A stretch of DNA of 53,873 nt from Setomelanomma holmii. Taxonomy: Eukaryota > Ascomycota > Dothideomycetes > Pleosporales > Phaeosphaeriaceae. The stretch lies in assembly GCA_010015745.1 (NCBI GenBank), contig ML978193.1:222636-276508 (forward strand), read 5' to 3'. The position numbers and the translations under genes are program-made. This document shows, one piece after another, positions 31,632-43,821 of the stretch (its first letter is position 1; each line of letters begins with the position of its first letter). A model generated the notes under the pieces. That model was not told the origin of the DNA, did no database searches, and saw nothing but the letters and a program-made list of their open reading frames with translations.

Positions 31632-33532
31632 TTAGCAGATCTGGATATCATGCAGAACATTCACGTACGGTTGTTTGTCATGCTGAACCGTGAACGGAGC
31701 CCCGGATGCATCCTTGATTAGCCTGTCCATCCCTTCTCCCATCATTAAGCCATCGATGTAAGCCTCGCCGATAAATCTAAATGTCTCTTCTTCACGACGT
31801 AGTATGACTGGATAAGAGCAACCCAGTAGAATGCAAATGAAATCACCTCTCTGCGTATGCTGAGGCCCCAACCCAGTGAATGGTCCAGTGGACTTGTTCG
31901 TGGCAAGGTATGTCTTTCCCTGCATTCTTTGCGCACAATCTTGCACCGTGCCTAGGTAATTTTCCTGCGCTCGCTGCCAGTTTCGCGCGTTCTGGGCGCT
32001 CGGAGCTGCTCTTCCCACGCGAGCAATTCAGGTTGCGGTTCGAGGTTCCCAACTGTTTTGTGGAGAATGATGGAGGCGGCCAAGACCGTCGCAGCCATTG
32101 TCTCGTCTGGAGCATCATGGTGTGACCCACCACGGAGATTGCGACAGAAGTCAATGCCGTGCTGCAAGTCTGGTCCTTTGATTTGCGTCATGATGTTGTA
32201 CCATTCGACGAAGACGTCTGTGACCTCGTCGATATCTTCTGGGTCCTTCATATGGCAGGGCCGGAGAGCTGTGCTCACTGCATCCACGAAAAAGCCTCTT
32301 GCGGTCAAGACGGTGTTGTTGCTCGAGAAGCTGGCCTGAGCTGAACTTGAGCCGGATGCGGAAATTTTCATCGGTGAGTAGTAGAGGTCCCCTACTCTGT
32401 GCCCGAACTCGGGTATACGCCAATCGGGAGTCCATGAAGGCAGTCAGCTGGTGGCTCCTCCGGGTCGAGCCGCGCAGATGGTGTCTAGGCTCTTGGTCGC
32501 ATCGACTACGTACTTGACTGTATCTTGATACACCTGGTTCATTGAATTCGAAACGCTGTAGTCAGCAGTCTCCAATAGACCTCCGGATGACAGCCCTGCC
32601 AGTCCGTAGACCTTGACGCGTGCATCTGTCACATCCTTGATTCTGTGCCACAGAAAGCAGTCAAGTAAGCTAGGTATCGCGACATCTGATGCTCGATTCC
32701 GACGATACAAGTGTCATCCTTTGGCAGACCGTAAGGTGACAGGACCACCCGCTTGCAACAATGACATTGGTGAATACGCCTTCCCAGGATACGTCTCAGA
32801 GCAGTGTTTCGGCAGGAAGAAGACTCCGTTCCATGCGTCTAAAGCGCTCCTATCCTCGTCCTTCATGGCGGCGCTGAACTCTACATGCCACTACAGTGCC
32901 ATGACAGACACGCTCTCTAGATCGCTCCGAGACACCGAATCGTATCCCCAGTGTACTGCGGTTTGTTTTGCGAGTAAAAGTTCCTGGATGACCCACGTGC
33001 GTTGCCAGTATTCTCGTCCGAACAAATTGACGAGAGCATGGAGACTTCGATACCCGTTGCACTGCCTCAAAATTTGCTTTGCATGTTTTTCAGTCCACAT
33101 ACCTTGGCCAATCCTTTCTGCGAGGGTCATTGCAAGTGAGCTGTCTTCTTTAGCTAGCCCGAGCCAAACATACACCATAGCAGCATCCTCGTATATGCGC
33201 CGCATAAGTCTGACTTGCTCCGAGCGATCGACTAGGTTTTTCTGTTAGATGCAAATAGCGTCGATCCAAATGACAAGCAATTGTGTAGATGAACGTAGAG
33301 CACTCATTGCTTCGAAGAGGTTTAGGGTGACACTAAAGACTGTGCCTTCGAGGACTATGGATTGTGGGTTATTTGGGCTTTCCCAACAATAGGAAAGACC
33401 GTGATAAGAAGACCGATCGTCCAGAGAGACATGGGTGAGTGTGCAAACAAGTGTTTCACTTGAATACCCAGGATGGAGGTGTAGGATCCGTATCTCATGC
33501 TTGTTGTATTATAATGGCCGATACTCGAACAT
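31632..33532 (-). pseudogene. HET-domain gene, decayed (five in-frame stops and a frameshift)
   Basis: Reading the minus strand from ATG 33532, one frame gives a full HET protein: NKHEIRILHLHPG, HGLSYCWESPNNPQ, LLVIWIDAICI, RRIYEDAAMVYVWLG, WQRTWVIQELLLA, DARVKVYGLAGLS and LPSWTPDWR, all in family order. The frame is broken by TAA at 33509-33511 and 33245-33247 (where the conserved Asn of ICINQ should be), TAG at 32891-32893, and TGA at 32714-32716 and 32444-32446. Near 31955 it shifts to another frame that supplies the C-terminal GDFICILLGCSYPVILR block, ending at 31632. HET proteins trigger heterokaryon-incompatibility cell death in fungi. The conserved text between breaks suggests fairly recent loss. 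Most stops could arise from C-to-T changes (CAA, CAG, CGA). Confidence 0.85.
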
Positions 33533-33961
33533 GGCGATGAACTTTGCAACAGGATGTGAGAACCACAGCAAGTGGGTTGCGGGGTCTTGTAATTTTATGC
33601 GTAGTGACCGAATTTTCATCGTACGATCGAAATGGTCGCTGCAGGAACGGCGCCAGGTTTCGCTGACATCATGATTGTAATGGTTGACGAGAGGCAGCCA
33701 CGACTCACACCTGTGCACACCTTAGCCAATCACCATGTCCTCGATCGCGAGGTCGACTACCGCGTGGGAAAACATGAGATCAAGAATGGTCATTCAATCT
33801 TTTCCTCACCCGTGGTTTGACCACACATTGACTGATCATCGTACTGACGGATCCAATGTATGACGAGATGGGCAAGTCCGCGCACTCTCTGCTCAATACT
33901 CGTGACTTGACATGCGAACTGGCAGAGATTGTGGAGCTGCCTTCGGAAGCTGAGTCGATAC

Positions 33962-35770
33962 TTAGCTTATCAAGAAGTACTCGCTACGGAGCTGCTTATT
34001 CTCCTCAAGGACCCCTTCTAGGATCTGGCGAGTTCTGCTGCTCCTCAACAAGAGCTTCATCGACTGACGGAAGAGAAAGCCGGGCCTTTTCGGTTGTACT
34101 GCGTCGAATCGCTCTTCTTCGGCCACATCGATGATGTGATGTCTACAATACGTTCCATCCATCCAGCCATTCATGTAACAGTCGCCGATCAGCCTGCAGC
34201 TCTTTTCGGCATTGTCTCCTCGTCTGACTGATCGTAAAATGAAGGCTGTCTCTCCGCCATCAAAGATGACGGCCTTGTCTCCTACCTTGGTATGTCTGGG
34301 CCCTATCCCTATGTGACCATTGTTTGTCATGACGAAATAGCGAGCCAGAAGTACTCTCATGAAGAGTATAAGTTCCTCGTCTTTCAAGTTGGATGGATCA
34401 GGATGTGGCCCCGTAGAAGTGAGGCCATGCTTCTCGCATAACCATAATTTGGCCAGGTGTTCCAAGTCCTTCTGGAGGACTTCGAATCCTTGCGTGCTTG
34501 ACATTGGGACTTTGCCGATGTACAGGTCGTTCCAAGTGCAAGCTTGGTCGAGATTGGTCCAAAAGCCATTCTCGTTGCCTTCCGGAACGCCTTGAAGAGC
34601 TTCGAAGTTATAGTCTGCGAGCTCAATCACTTCTGCGATGGTCACGCCGCGGATCTTCAGAGCTCTTGGCTGGATCGCCTTGGCATAGGGAACTCGGATT
34701 TGGCCTGCGCAAAGGCCCATACCACGAAAGGAGAAGGCCGTTCTAGAGTGCGTTGTGCGAGCCAAGAATGAGGGCAATAGATCCTCGTCGTTATAGAACT
34801 CTGCGTTATGAAGAATGCGCAAGTCGCCGGCTGCGAGTGTGTTCCATGCTAATTCCAGATACACGTTTGTGACACTGAGCTTGTAGTCAGGCGTGATTCT
34901 TCAAGCCCTTTGCAGAAAGGGGGTCTTGACGTTGAGTTCCATGAGGTTCGAAGTTGGCGTAGCCACAGCCTGAAATGAGCAGCGATTGCCAGTTGGAACA
35001 CGTTGTTCTGTACGTGGTAGTGACCAGCCCACATTCAAATTCCTCTCGCGAGGACTAGCTCCTGAATAGTCCACACTCTCGTGAACCACTCATTTGTAAA
35101 AAGGTCGCGGATCGCTGTTGTATCACATTGACTCTTGACCTCTTCCTGTGTCCTGTTAGGATCAGGAGTGCCGATTATCTCAAGCTGGTGCAACGCTTCT
35201 TGAGCCTCGAGACCCAGCCAGACAATAACCGTGCTGGCATGTTCGTAAATTCGTCCGATGTTCTGCACCTGGTGACTTTTCTCTGTAGTGTCTAATTGAT
35301 TGATACAGATAGCATCGACCCAAAGGTAACGGCTCTGGTGCTGGTAGCGAAGTGCTTGAAGCGCATGACTTAGATTCTCGGTAAGGGATATGACCGCATC
35401 GGTCACAACTGTCAGCCATGGCCTCCGCCCTGCAGTGAGTGTACTGCCCCAGGTTCCTTCCCATCTTCTAGCACTAGTACCAGGTTAGGCTTAGCGCCCT
35501 TTCCTCTCTCTCTTATGTACATAGACCTCTCACTCCGTAGGCCTAATACTACATCATGATTCCCTCCACCTGATCCTACTGACAACAACCTCATGTATAT
35601 ACTCCGTGAGAACAGGCGCGCCCCAGACATAGGAGAATGCCTCAAGATCGTCAAAGGTGGCACCATAGCACTCGGTCAGTCGACATGTTACTGGGGCATC
35701 TTGCTCTCGTGGCAAGAGCTCAACAACACGAATGCAGTCGACATTCCTTCAGAGGCTCATAGATATATGG
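33962..35770 (-). pseudogene. Second HET-domain gene, frameshifted and probably internally deleted
   Basis: Minus-strand pieces in order: YIYEPLK, then after an apparent one-base insertion (near 35746) CIRVVELLPREQDAP and DDLEAFSYVWGAP; then a probable 171-nt intron (35409-35579, GTAGGA..GACAG); then ISLTENLSHALQALR, LWVDAICINQLD, STVIVWLGLEA and WTIQELVLA (to about 35045). The next ~150 bases do not stay in frame and are too short for the ~130 residues normally found before the block ITPDYKLSVTNVYLELAWNT, which resumes near 34890. The C-terminal third (to the stop at 33962) is open for 300 codons, with GDCYMNGWMDG near its end. No ATG opens the first piece. It is unlike its neighbour in detail, so this is not a recent tandem duplicate. 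Confidence 0.7.
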
Positions 35771-37992
35771 CACTCGGGTGTCGGATGACGTCGGCCCTCG
35801 AGCGTGTCAATAGCACGAAGGCCGCTGGTTTTTTTGCGTGCTGGTCGTCTTGTGGGGCTTCCGATGCGACCCGATAGCGGACGTTCACAAGACGTGTCGA
35901 TTGGAGTCTGGGCGTCAGTCTCTGGACCTGAAGCTAGCATTCACTACGACATGGTAGCTAGGTCGTAAAGGCAGAACACGGCCAGAATCTGTCGAATAGG
36001 CATGCTCCAACCCGATCGTGCAAGTGTGTGGCCTGGGGGTACAACGGGCGTCGACAATGTTTTTGAGGGGTTTCGAAGATGATCGCGAGTTCGAGGTCGC
36101 GGAATAGGTCATGCTAACGAGGCTGAGGGCGCACCTGCCGCAACATGCAAGGCTGAGCGAGGCGAGGCTTGTTCACGAGCACGGAATCCAAAATTATCGC
36201 AGACTTACTGCTGGATATACCTTTGCGGACCTCGAAGGTAACCGTCACGTGTCTAGGTGCTTGAAATAACTTATAGGAGGATATCATCGAAAATGAGACG
36301 AGATGCGACTGAACGAGAATGAATCTGCTTTTCTAGATATCGGTATGGATGAAGACGCGCCATCCGCTACAGATGGTCTGTGAGACTTCCACTCAATCTC
36401 GTCTCTCTTACACCCTCAAGGAAAGCCACTCGGGTCTTGTGACAAAACGCGCGAGCGTGTCGATGATCGTGATGTTCGTGTCAAAGCGGACTGGAAGCGT
36501 CGAACCCCTCCAACGTGAAGTTCTCCTTCCTCGTCAAGTCACTTAACACCAAGCACACAAGGGTGCACCACGAAATCTAGCAACATGCCTGCCATTCTCC
36601 CCCACCCGCATCCAACATCAATGATCATATAGGCATTAACACGCAAGCAAGCTTATGCCAAAGCAAACGTGACGCGTCCTACGACTGCCTTCACATGTAA
36701 CAAGCCCACATGTGGCGGTGCACCTCCTGATCGGAACCCCGGGATCCTCAACCCCTTTTCTCCGACCGCGCGCCGCACAGCATTTCCGGCTCCGCAGAAG
36801 AAACAAAGTTTCGGGCTGGACGCCACGGGGCATAATGTCATTTTGTGTGACCTTCAAACCGGGGGGTCATCGCAGCAGCAACGTATTGCCCACAATCAAC
36901 CATGCAATTCTAGACGTAAGCCTCTGTCGCCTTCTCATGTTGTATGTTACATCAAGTAGCATGCCTTGCAAAGTTGAAGGTTGACGCTTGTCATCGATCG
37001 AGCAACGGCTAGCCAAAAAGCAATGGTGCATGTGTGGTAGCCAGCCACGCGGAGCGGACGTTGGCGAGCTTTGGAGCCGTCGTTGCTGCGATATGTGGCT
37101 TGCGTCCTCGGAGCCAGATCTTGCAGAAGCAAGTTAGTGTCATCAGGCATTGTGGAGATTGTGGACGGAAATGTCAAATTGTTGATGACTACGATGAGGA
37201 GATGATGAATGTCAGTATTCGGGAAGTGGAAGTTGCAAGTGAAGATGATTGTGGTTATGAGCGGAAAGATTGAGCTGATGTTTTTGCGGAGAGATCGGAT
37301 TGATCTGCGCTGGGCGAGTGGGATATGGCATGTTCCGCGCAACATCACTTGTAAGCAATGCACAGAGGAAGAGTTGAACAGACGGCGCGAATTGCAGCCG
37401 CTTTGTTTTGATTGAGCATACACAAATCCTGCCAATCTCTGGTTCAGCCAAGACAGCCGTATCCAAAAAAAACAGGCCCAAGACTCCGACTCAATCCGTG
37501 GCGCAAAATAGAGACATTAACTTCCAAGCACCTAACGCTGTGCTGTGACATCCAGCCCAATAATGAAAGGACACCCATTGACAGAAGAATGTACGTTCAG
37601 AAGCCGTTTCGTGAAAGATGTGTTCTGCCCAGACCGGTATATCCAAGGAATGAACGCCAATACGAGTGCTCCAGTTTTTCTCCTCCTGCGCCCTGCCAAT
37701 ATGTGATAGTCCAAAGACCAGCGCGCGGTATTATGATTAGAGTAATCCGGAAAACAGGTGCATAGCACCTTGGTGAGAAAATTGATAGTGGGGCGAAAGG
37801 AATGCGGCGCCTAACGTCCTGAGGCGGTATGGAAGAATCGTGATGGAGTCGTTATAAGAAGAATGAGAAACGAATGTCCCACTAAGTATAGTGGGGCTGC
37901 TATGTATGAGCGCATGTTGCGTCTCAAAGATATGGAGAGGATGTGAGCGTGGCAGCTGGGAACGTAGGTATCCAGTCGATGGGAGAAGTCTG
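35771..37992. other. Intergenic; no supported gene
   Basis: A minus-strand ATG at about 37151 in good context opens a 67-codon frame (starting MPDDTNLLLQDLAPRTQ), but it has no domain or splice support. The rest shows nothing recognisable. Confidence 0.45.
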
Positions 37993-40315
37993 CTATGACT
38001 TGAAATCCCTCGGCCCTTGGTTGGCAAAGATGTAATTCTTAGCTTCAGGTGCCGTTGGCCGTCGGTACATGTTGTTGTGAGGGTCGTTTCCCTGCGGTGG
38101 GATGAACTCATGCACCAGGAATTCAGGAGCCTGGTTGGGCCGGGGTGCGAATGGAACATTGTGGGCAATGTTAGTCAGCGAGATATCTTTGTAGTCATCG
38201 TAGTTCAGGTTGCCATTCTGGAAGTAGCTTGACTCATCTACCTTGGGTTGCGCAGTGTCGGGCAGAGAAGGCCTCCGGAAATGTGAAGGCTTTGGTTGTT
38301 GGATGATGAGATCGGTTGTCGAATGAAACCCTGGGCGCATATGCGGATGCTGCATATACACAGGCCGTGGGAAGTTTTGCTGGGTAGCAGGAGCTGACTG
38401 TGGTGGCGAGTCTCGGTACATGTCATTGGCGTATTGTGCCTGGGTCATTTGCTGCAAATCCAAGGAAGTGGATGGCGGTGAAACGCTCTTTGTGAAGACG
38501 CCATTTGACTGTGGTTCTGCAGACCAATTCGTGTTCAGGCTCTCCGGGCTGTTGTGTTCAGGCATCACAGAATGTGGTCTGATGACTGTGTTGTTCTGCC
38601 AGTAGAGTCCCATGTCCTGAGGAGTGAGTGGGGTGGGCGGTGCTAGGCTGCCACCTGGACCCATCGTCGCTGTACTTGAGGACGAGAACGTGCGTGCAAA
38701 CTTTGGCGAAGCAGCAGCTTCCGAGAAGTTGGCCACCATTGGTGATCGCTGCGCTGAGCCCGGTTGAGACTTTTGGACACGACCTCCAGCGTTGTGGATA
38801 CCACTCGATCGAATCCGGCGTAGAGCGTGATCAGTACTGCCACCGGGTGAAGGCATGGGCGCTGAGTAAGATGCACTTCTCATGGTACCGGCGTTCAGCG
38901 TGATAGGACGGCCTTTCCTCCTTTGAGCAATGGATGTAGGCTGTCCAGGTTGCTTAAACTCGTCAGGCGTGCCATTTCGGATCTGTATCGCCTCGAAGTT
39001 GCCAGCTAAATTGCTCGTAGACGAGTTCCTACGTGTGAATGCATCATCCTGAAATACAGGTGGTACATCGAAGTCAGGGGTTACGGCACTGGGCTTTCGC
39101 ACCATGTCCTGGTCAGGCGAAGACAGGACGGCTTGGGATGACACGTTGCTCTGCTGATAGAAGCCATGACCATATGACGCATTGCTGCCGGCTTGAGCCC
39201 AGAATGGCAGGGTCTGCTCTGAGGATGATGCCCCGTTCAGGTTGTAGGGTGTCGTGAATTGGTCTTCACTTTCCTCGGCCCGGTTGTTGAGCGCTCCGAC
39301 GTTCAGATCTTCTGTCCAACCTGAGTAGGCGGACACGACTGAAGCAACAGAAGACGGGGTTGGCCCATTTGATGATTGGGGCGTTGCGTTTGGCTGAGCT
39401 CCGGAGAAGGGAGATGAATGTGTTGATAATGAGGCGGTGCTTTGATGCGCTTCGGGTGGTATCGAATTATTGGTAGTAATATCTGGAAGCGCATATGGTG
39501 ATCCTTCTAGGCTCGCATAAGCAGTGAATGTCGAGTTTGACGGGGCAAGTTCGTTGGGCATATCAGTAGGTACGGAGAACGAGAGGTCATTAGTGAACCC
39601 AGTGGTATCAAATGACGAATAGTCTATGTCATGCGTGTTCATGGGCATGCTAGGTTGGTGCATGAATCCCCCATTAGCGGCAGCCATGAACGAGCTCATG
39701 ACGGCATCAGGAGGGTACGGCGTTGACCGGTTAGCTTCTGGAATTGACCGGAGTGCCTGCATGTCGTATGACTGCTGCAGTGAGATCTGAGAAGCCAAGT
39801 CTAGGGCTGACGTCCCATCCACGCCTTGCGCAGGAAGATTGGCAGGGCTGATGTCAGCGGGCAGTCCGTGGTACTCCTGGTTCATCGTCATGTGCAGCTG
39901 CAATTGTTCGGGGTGGTGCGGGTATTGTCCGGCCATGACAGGCATGGACGGCTGCCCGTACATGCCATACTGCGTGTTCATGGCCATGTTCAGCTGGTTC
40001 GCGACCTTCTTGCGATCTTGCTTGACCTTGGCTCTGCGATTCTGGAACCAGTTCTGTCGTTCAGTTAGCGTGCGGTCGCGTAGTGTAGTCGCAGGCACTA
40101 CTGACGTTGATCTTGTCGAGCGGCACGCCGAGCTTCGACGCAAAGTCCTTCTTCACCAGGGTGCTCGGCTTGTGCTGCACTTGGAAGTGCTGCTCGAGGA
40201 CATCGTGCTGCTCCTTGGTAAGGCGCGGCTTGACGTCGCAGGTCGGCGGCTTCTGAGGTGGTGGGTTTCCCTTGGAGGCCCCGCCTGCTTGCTGCGGCGA
40301 GTCGGACGGGTCCAT
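37993..40315 (-). CDS. Homeodomain transcription factor
   Basis: Exons 40106-40315 and 37993-40053 join in frame to 756 aa. The homeodomain occupies residues about 30-90: PRLTKEQHDVLEQHFQVQHK, DFASKLGVPLDKIN, and, after the intron, NWFQNRRAKVKQDRKK, the recognition helix with its invariant WFQNR. The 52-nt intron (GTCAGT, branch GCTAAC) lies right before helix 3. The remaining ~660 residues are Ser/Pro/Gln/Asn-rich and disordered, as in other ascomycete homeobox regulators, several of which control conidium formation or fruiting-body growth; the role here is inferred only at that level. Start: the first in-frame ATG (MDPSDSP); a GTG further upstream was not used. Confidence 0.92.
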
Positions 40316-42414
40316 ACTCGGCACGCCGCGACGACAACAGCCGTCTCACACGACTTCAGACGGTAGGAGCGTGGCGAAAATCGTGACTGCTACTGCGCGC
40401 TCTGCGGCGTGGTGGAGCTCGTGGCAGGCGTGCGGCAACGCTCGATATTCGCGCGTCTGGGATCAGACAGATAATGCGTCGGGCACGGGATTTGCGGGCG
40501 GCAGACGGCTGCGATGGGGGCACCGGCGGACTATTATACGTGGTAGTTGATGCTATGTAGATGTTAGACGAAGCAGAGGCGGTAGCGAATGACGGGCGTG
40601 AAGAGCACAATAACGAAGGTATACCGCGCGACGGCAGCAAGAGCGAGTGTCGAGGGCGTGAGCAGAGGTGAGGACGGACGGCATAAGGAGCCCAGTTGGC
40701 GGGCCTCGCAGTGGTTGGTTCCGCGAGGCTCAGCCACTCCACCCCATCCCCCATCTGCAACGGCACAAAAATAACTTTCCTGCTCTGCATGCTTGTTACA
40801 CTCGCTGTCTCTAATCAGCAGCGCATCTTGCTTCATGTGTGCTGGCTCTGATTCGCGGCCGCCCATGGAGCCCACGCTGGCCATCTGTTCGCCTTCTGCA
40901 AGTCACTGCAGTCACGCACACGCCTGGAGACGCTCGCAACTCGACGACTTCAACGTCCGAGGCGCTTTGTGGGTTCGGGCACAGGGGCACTCTGCGCGCC
41001 GCCGCCCATTGGCCGCCCATTGGCCGGCCTGCGGAGCGAGCAGCGGTCGGCGGCTGATCCGCTGCGGGAGAGCTTGGCCTCAGATGGCATGCTCCATCTG
41101 ATATGAACGGCAGTGACACTGAACATCGTCATCTTCGCCCATGTGTGGTGCACATCAATCGTGATGCGATGGCCAGTGTGGTTCTTTGGCTCGGACCGCA
41201 GCTGGTCGCGGTGCTGTCATCGGGAGACGCACTCTACCTCAGTCACCAATTGGCCTGGTGCCGTCAGGCTGTTAGTCTAGCCAGAGCGTGGCTTAGGGCA
41301 AGTCAACGTGGGAGAGCGGCGCCGTGGTTCCTCACAGGCGCCGGCTTAACCGCCCCTTTTCACGGGACTTTATCGCGCAGCGCCTTTGCCATGTCCGCGC
41401 CAACGTCGCGCTCTCACAGAGCACATTTTCGCTATATGTCTTGTTGGCGCGTTGCTATGCTCTCACGAATCGCCGAGTAGAAGTTCGTCAGTAACCGCTT
41501 CTGGTCCATTGTGTGACTTTCTCCATCTCCACGGCGCTCACACGGCTCTGCATGGGCAAGGGGCTCGTCGCGCCTCTGGGCGAACTCAGAGCCAGCGGCG
41601 CAGTTGTTGTGACAGTTTCTCGACCGTACCTTGCAGCTCGGCCCAGCTCGGCGGCCGTACGACTCAAGCATCTCAGATATGCCCTGTATCGTCCTACCGT
41701 TGAGCGTGGAGCGTGGTTAATTCGACTCATGCGCAAAATCGTACCCGAGCCGAGGTTTGAGACCTCCTGGCTGGATGCTTCCGTGGACAAGAGGAGGGTC
41801 GCTTAGCAGTCGCTCACCAGCAAGGGAGTTCTCGCGTAGTTCAGGTCTCCACAAACCCTGACCTCGCCCAAGGCCGATGTAGGGTCGCACCGTTCCTGCG
41901 CGCACGACACACCAAGCACTCTGGTGTCGCACCACAGCAGCAGTGCGCTCGATTGAGGGAAGTCTCCACCTGCCCGCCATGTTGACGTCTTTGCATGCAG
42001 TGATCTGTGACCATTCTAGAAAACAAATGGGTTGTGGCTCAGACCACCAAAAGCGGAACGGTCCATGCAATGCGACACACCTTGTGATTAGCGTCCGTCT
42101 GACTTAATCGAAGCACACTGCAATGTTTTCGAGGCCTCATGCAGCAAGGATGAGAATGGCGGAGCTGCGCGTGCATCAAGCATGAAAACATCATAGGTGC
42201 AAACATCATGCTCCGCCGCACCATCGGGCACCGACCCGGTGTTCGTCCAATGCATTGCTTATCTTGATGTCTGACTGGAGCTGAGTCACAAGCTGGCCAA
42301 GTGAGAGCAACGGAAGGTCGGAGATTCTTATGTAATCAGGTTCTTGCGTGAGTATTCTCTCCCCGAGGACACGTCCATGAGTGACAATTGTCTGATTGTC
42401 GCAGTTCTAGTCGC
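40316..42414. other. Upstream region of the homeobox gene; no supported gene
   Basis: The stretch is about 2.1 kb and GC-rich on its left, with overlapping chance frames on both strands and no domain. A long promoter and leader is usual for fungal developmental regulators, so this is probably regulatory. Confidence 0.45.
41008..41023. promoter_or_regulatory. Twin CCAAT boxes one helical turn apart
   Basis: ATTGG occurs at 41008-41012 and again at 41019-41023 within a direct repeat of GCCGCCCATTGG-like sequence, 11 bp apart, about 700 bases upstream of the homeobox start. CCAAT is the site of the HAP/CBC complex; function here is inferred. Confidence 0.35.
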
Positions 42415-43324
42415 CTACACCAGGGCGTTGGTGATCTCTAGGTGCACCAGCCCACGCTCAACTGACTTGACGGTCACACTTCGCATGTCCCGGACGATAA
42501 AATCCGCGCCGGCCTCCACAAGTTGTTCAAGTTTGTGAGTCGTATGCAGTGCGACCACCGTGAAGCCGGCAGCTTTGCCCGACCGCACACCAGCCGGTGC
42601 ATCCTCAAAGACGACAGTGGAAGGGTTGGCGTGTTGGAGACCTAGTAGCTTCTGCCCTAGCAGATAGCATGCTGGATCTGGCTTGCCGTTCTTGACGTCT
42701 TCAGCAGTGACCATCTTTTTGGGATGCGCCAGCTTCATCACATCGAGCCAGCCTTGGACAAGGGGTTGCGTTCCTGATGTCACGATACACCAAGGGACCG
42801 ACTCTTTTGCAAGCCTCTCGAGCAAGGCTCGTGATCCAGGAATCTCCACAGCGTCTTGGCCAAACTCTTTTGGGATCAGTCCTTCGCTATGAATGATGTC
42901 TGCGTTGTTAGTATCGCTGTTTTAGCCTGTCAGAATCAACTTACACTCCCAATTGGCAAGTTTCGGCTCGTACATCTGGAGCACATCTATTGAACGACGA
43001 CCATGCGATGTAGCGAGAATAACATCTGGGTCTACACCTATCTCTTTTCCGATTCTGCAGGCAGGCTGTTAGCTTTGGCCTTGTGCGCAATGCACTTGAC
43101 TTACTTTTGCCAATTTTTGATTACTGCATCTGTGGAGTCGATGATGGTTCCACTGGAGACGAGTGAGCTTGGCTATCGAATAGATCATTACATGAGGCAT
43201 ACTCCATGTCGAATAGCTACGAAATGTGAGCGGTCTATCGTCTCTTCCGTATTTCCTCTCTCACCAGGCCATGACATTCAATCGTTTGTGTAGGCGCCGA
43301 AAATGATGCTTCGAGAACAGTCAT
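42415..43324 (-). CDS. HAD-family sugar/glycerol phosphatase (GPP/DOG type)
   Basis: Exons 43265-43324, 43203-43216, 43105-43152, 42945-43054 and 42415-42899 join in frame to 238 aa. The catalytic motif I (LFDMDGTIIDSTDAV, Asp 23 and Asp 25) is restored only by joining a 14-nt exon to its neighbours. Motif II is IVTSGT, the motif III Lys lies in NGKPDPACYLLG, and motif IV is VVFEDAPAG. The ECHGLLFDMDGTIIDST start and the IGKEIGVDPDVILATSHGRR cap match glycerol-3-phosphatases (yeast GPP1/2), with 2-deoxyglucose-6-phosphatases as close relatives. Likely reaction: glycerol-3-phosphate to glycerol plus phosphate in the cytosol, important in osmotic stress. All four introns are 45-50 nt. The gene is head to head with NUG1. 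Confidence 0.9.
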
Positions 43325-43821
43325 GGTGTCTTTTGATCTCGGCGAGTGGTAGTGTGCAGTTCGAAGTGCCCTTGCGACGCCGAGTTAGTATTTTATGTTC
43401 AAGAGGGCGAGGATGAGTGGATGTGGAAGGAAGAAGATATTGCCAGTCCAAGCTAGCTATTCCGGGTATGCCGTCCGCCTAATTCTTAGTATGTGACCAA
43501 TCACAATACAGTCCTCATCTGTATTTTCCTCATTCGTCAATGCGATTCATGAATCCGACAATGGTGATTACCGTGACCTACACGCGTTCTGGAAAACCTT
43601 TCAAGCAGTGGAGACGGCTTTTGCCCGTATCGAGACATCACAACTGTCGTGTCGGCAGAGGGCATCAGCCACTGCAGCACGTGGGGTGAGGCTTGGCGCT
43701 TGGACAATTCTGCCACTCACCGCCCGCCCACATCCCTGCCGTTCGCCAAAAGTTCGAAGGTGCGACGAAATTTCTCGGCAGCAACAACGAGACGCCCGCA
43801 TAACAGCAACGACATACCACA
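43325..43821. promoter_or_regulatory. Bidirectional promoter, GPP-like / NUG1
   Basis: The 497 bases between divergent starts hold no gene; small frames in it are shadows. No motif stands out. Confidence 0.45.

Noticed and set aside
36947..37435. 162-aa minus-strand frame including a 67-codon ATG frame
   Set aside because: No domain, no splice support, and the neighbouring plus-strand frames are equally long.
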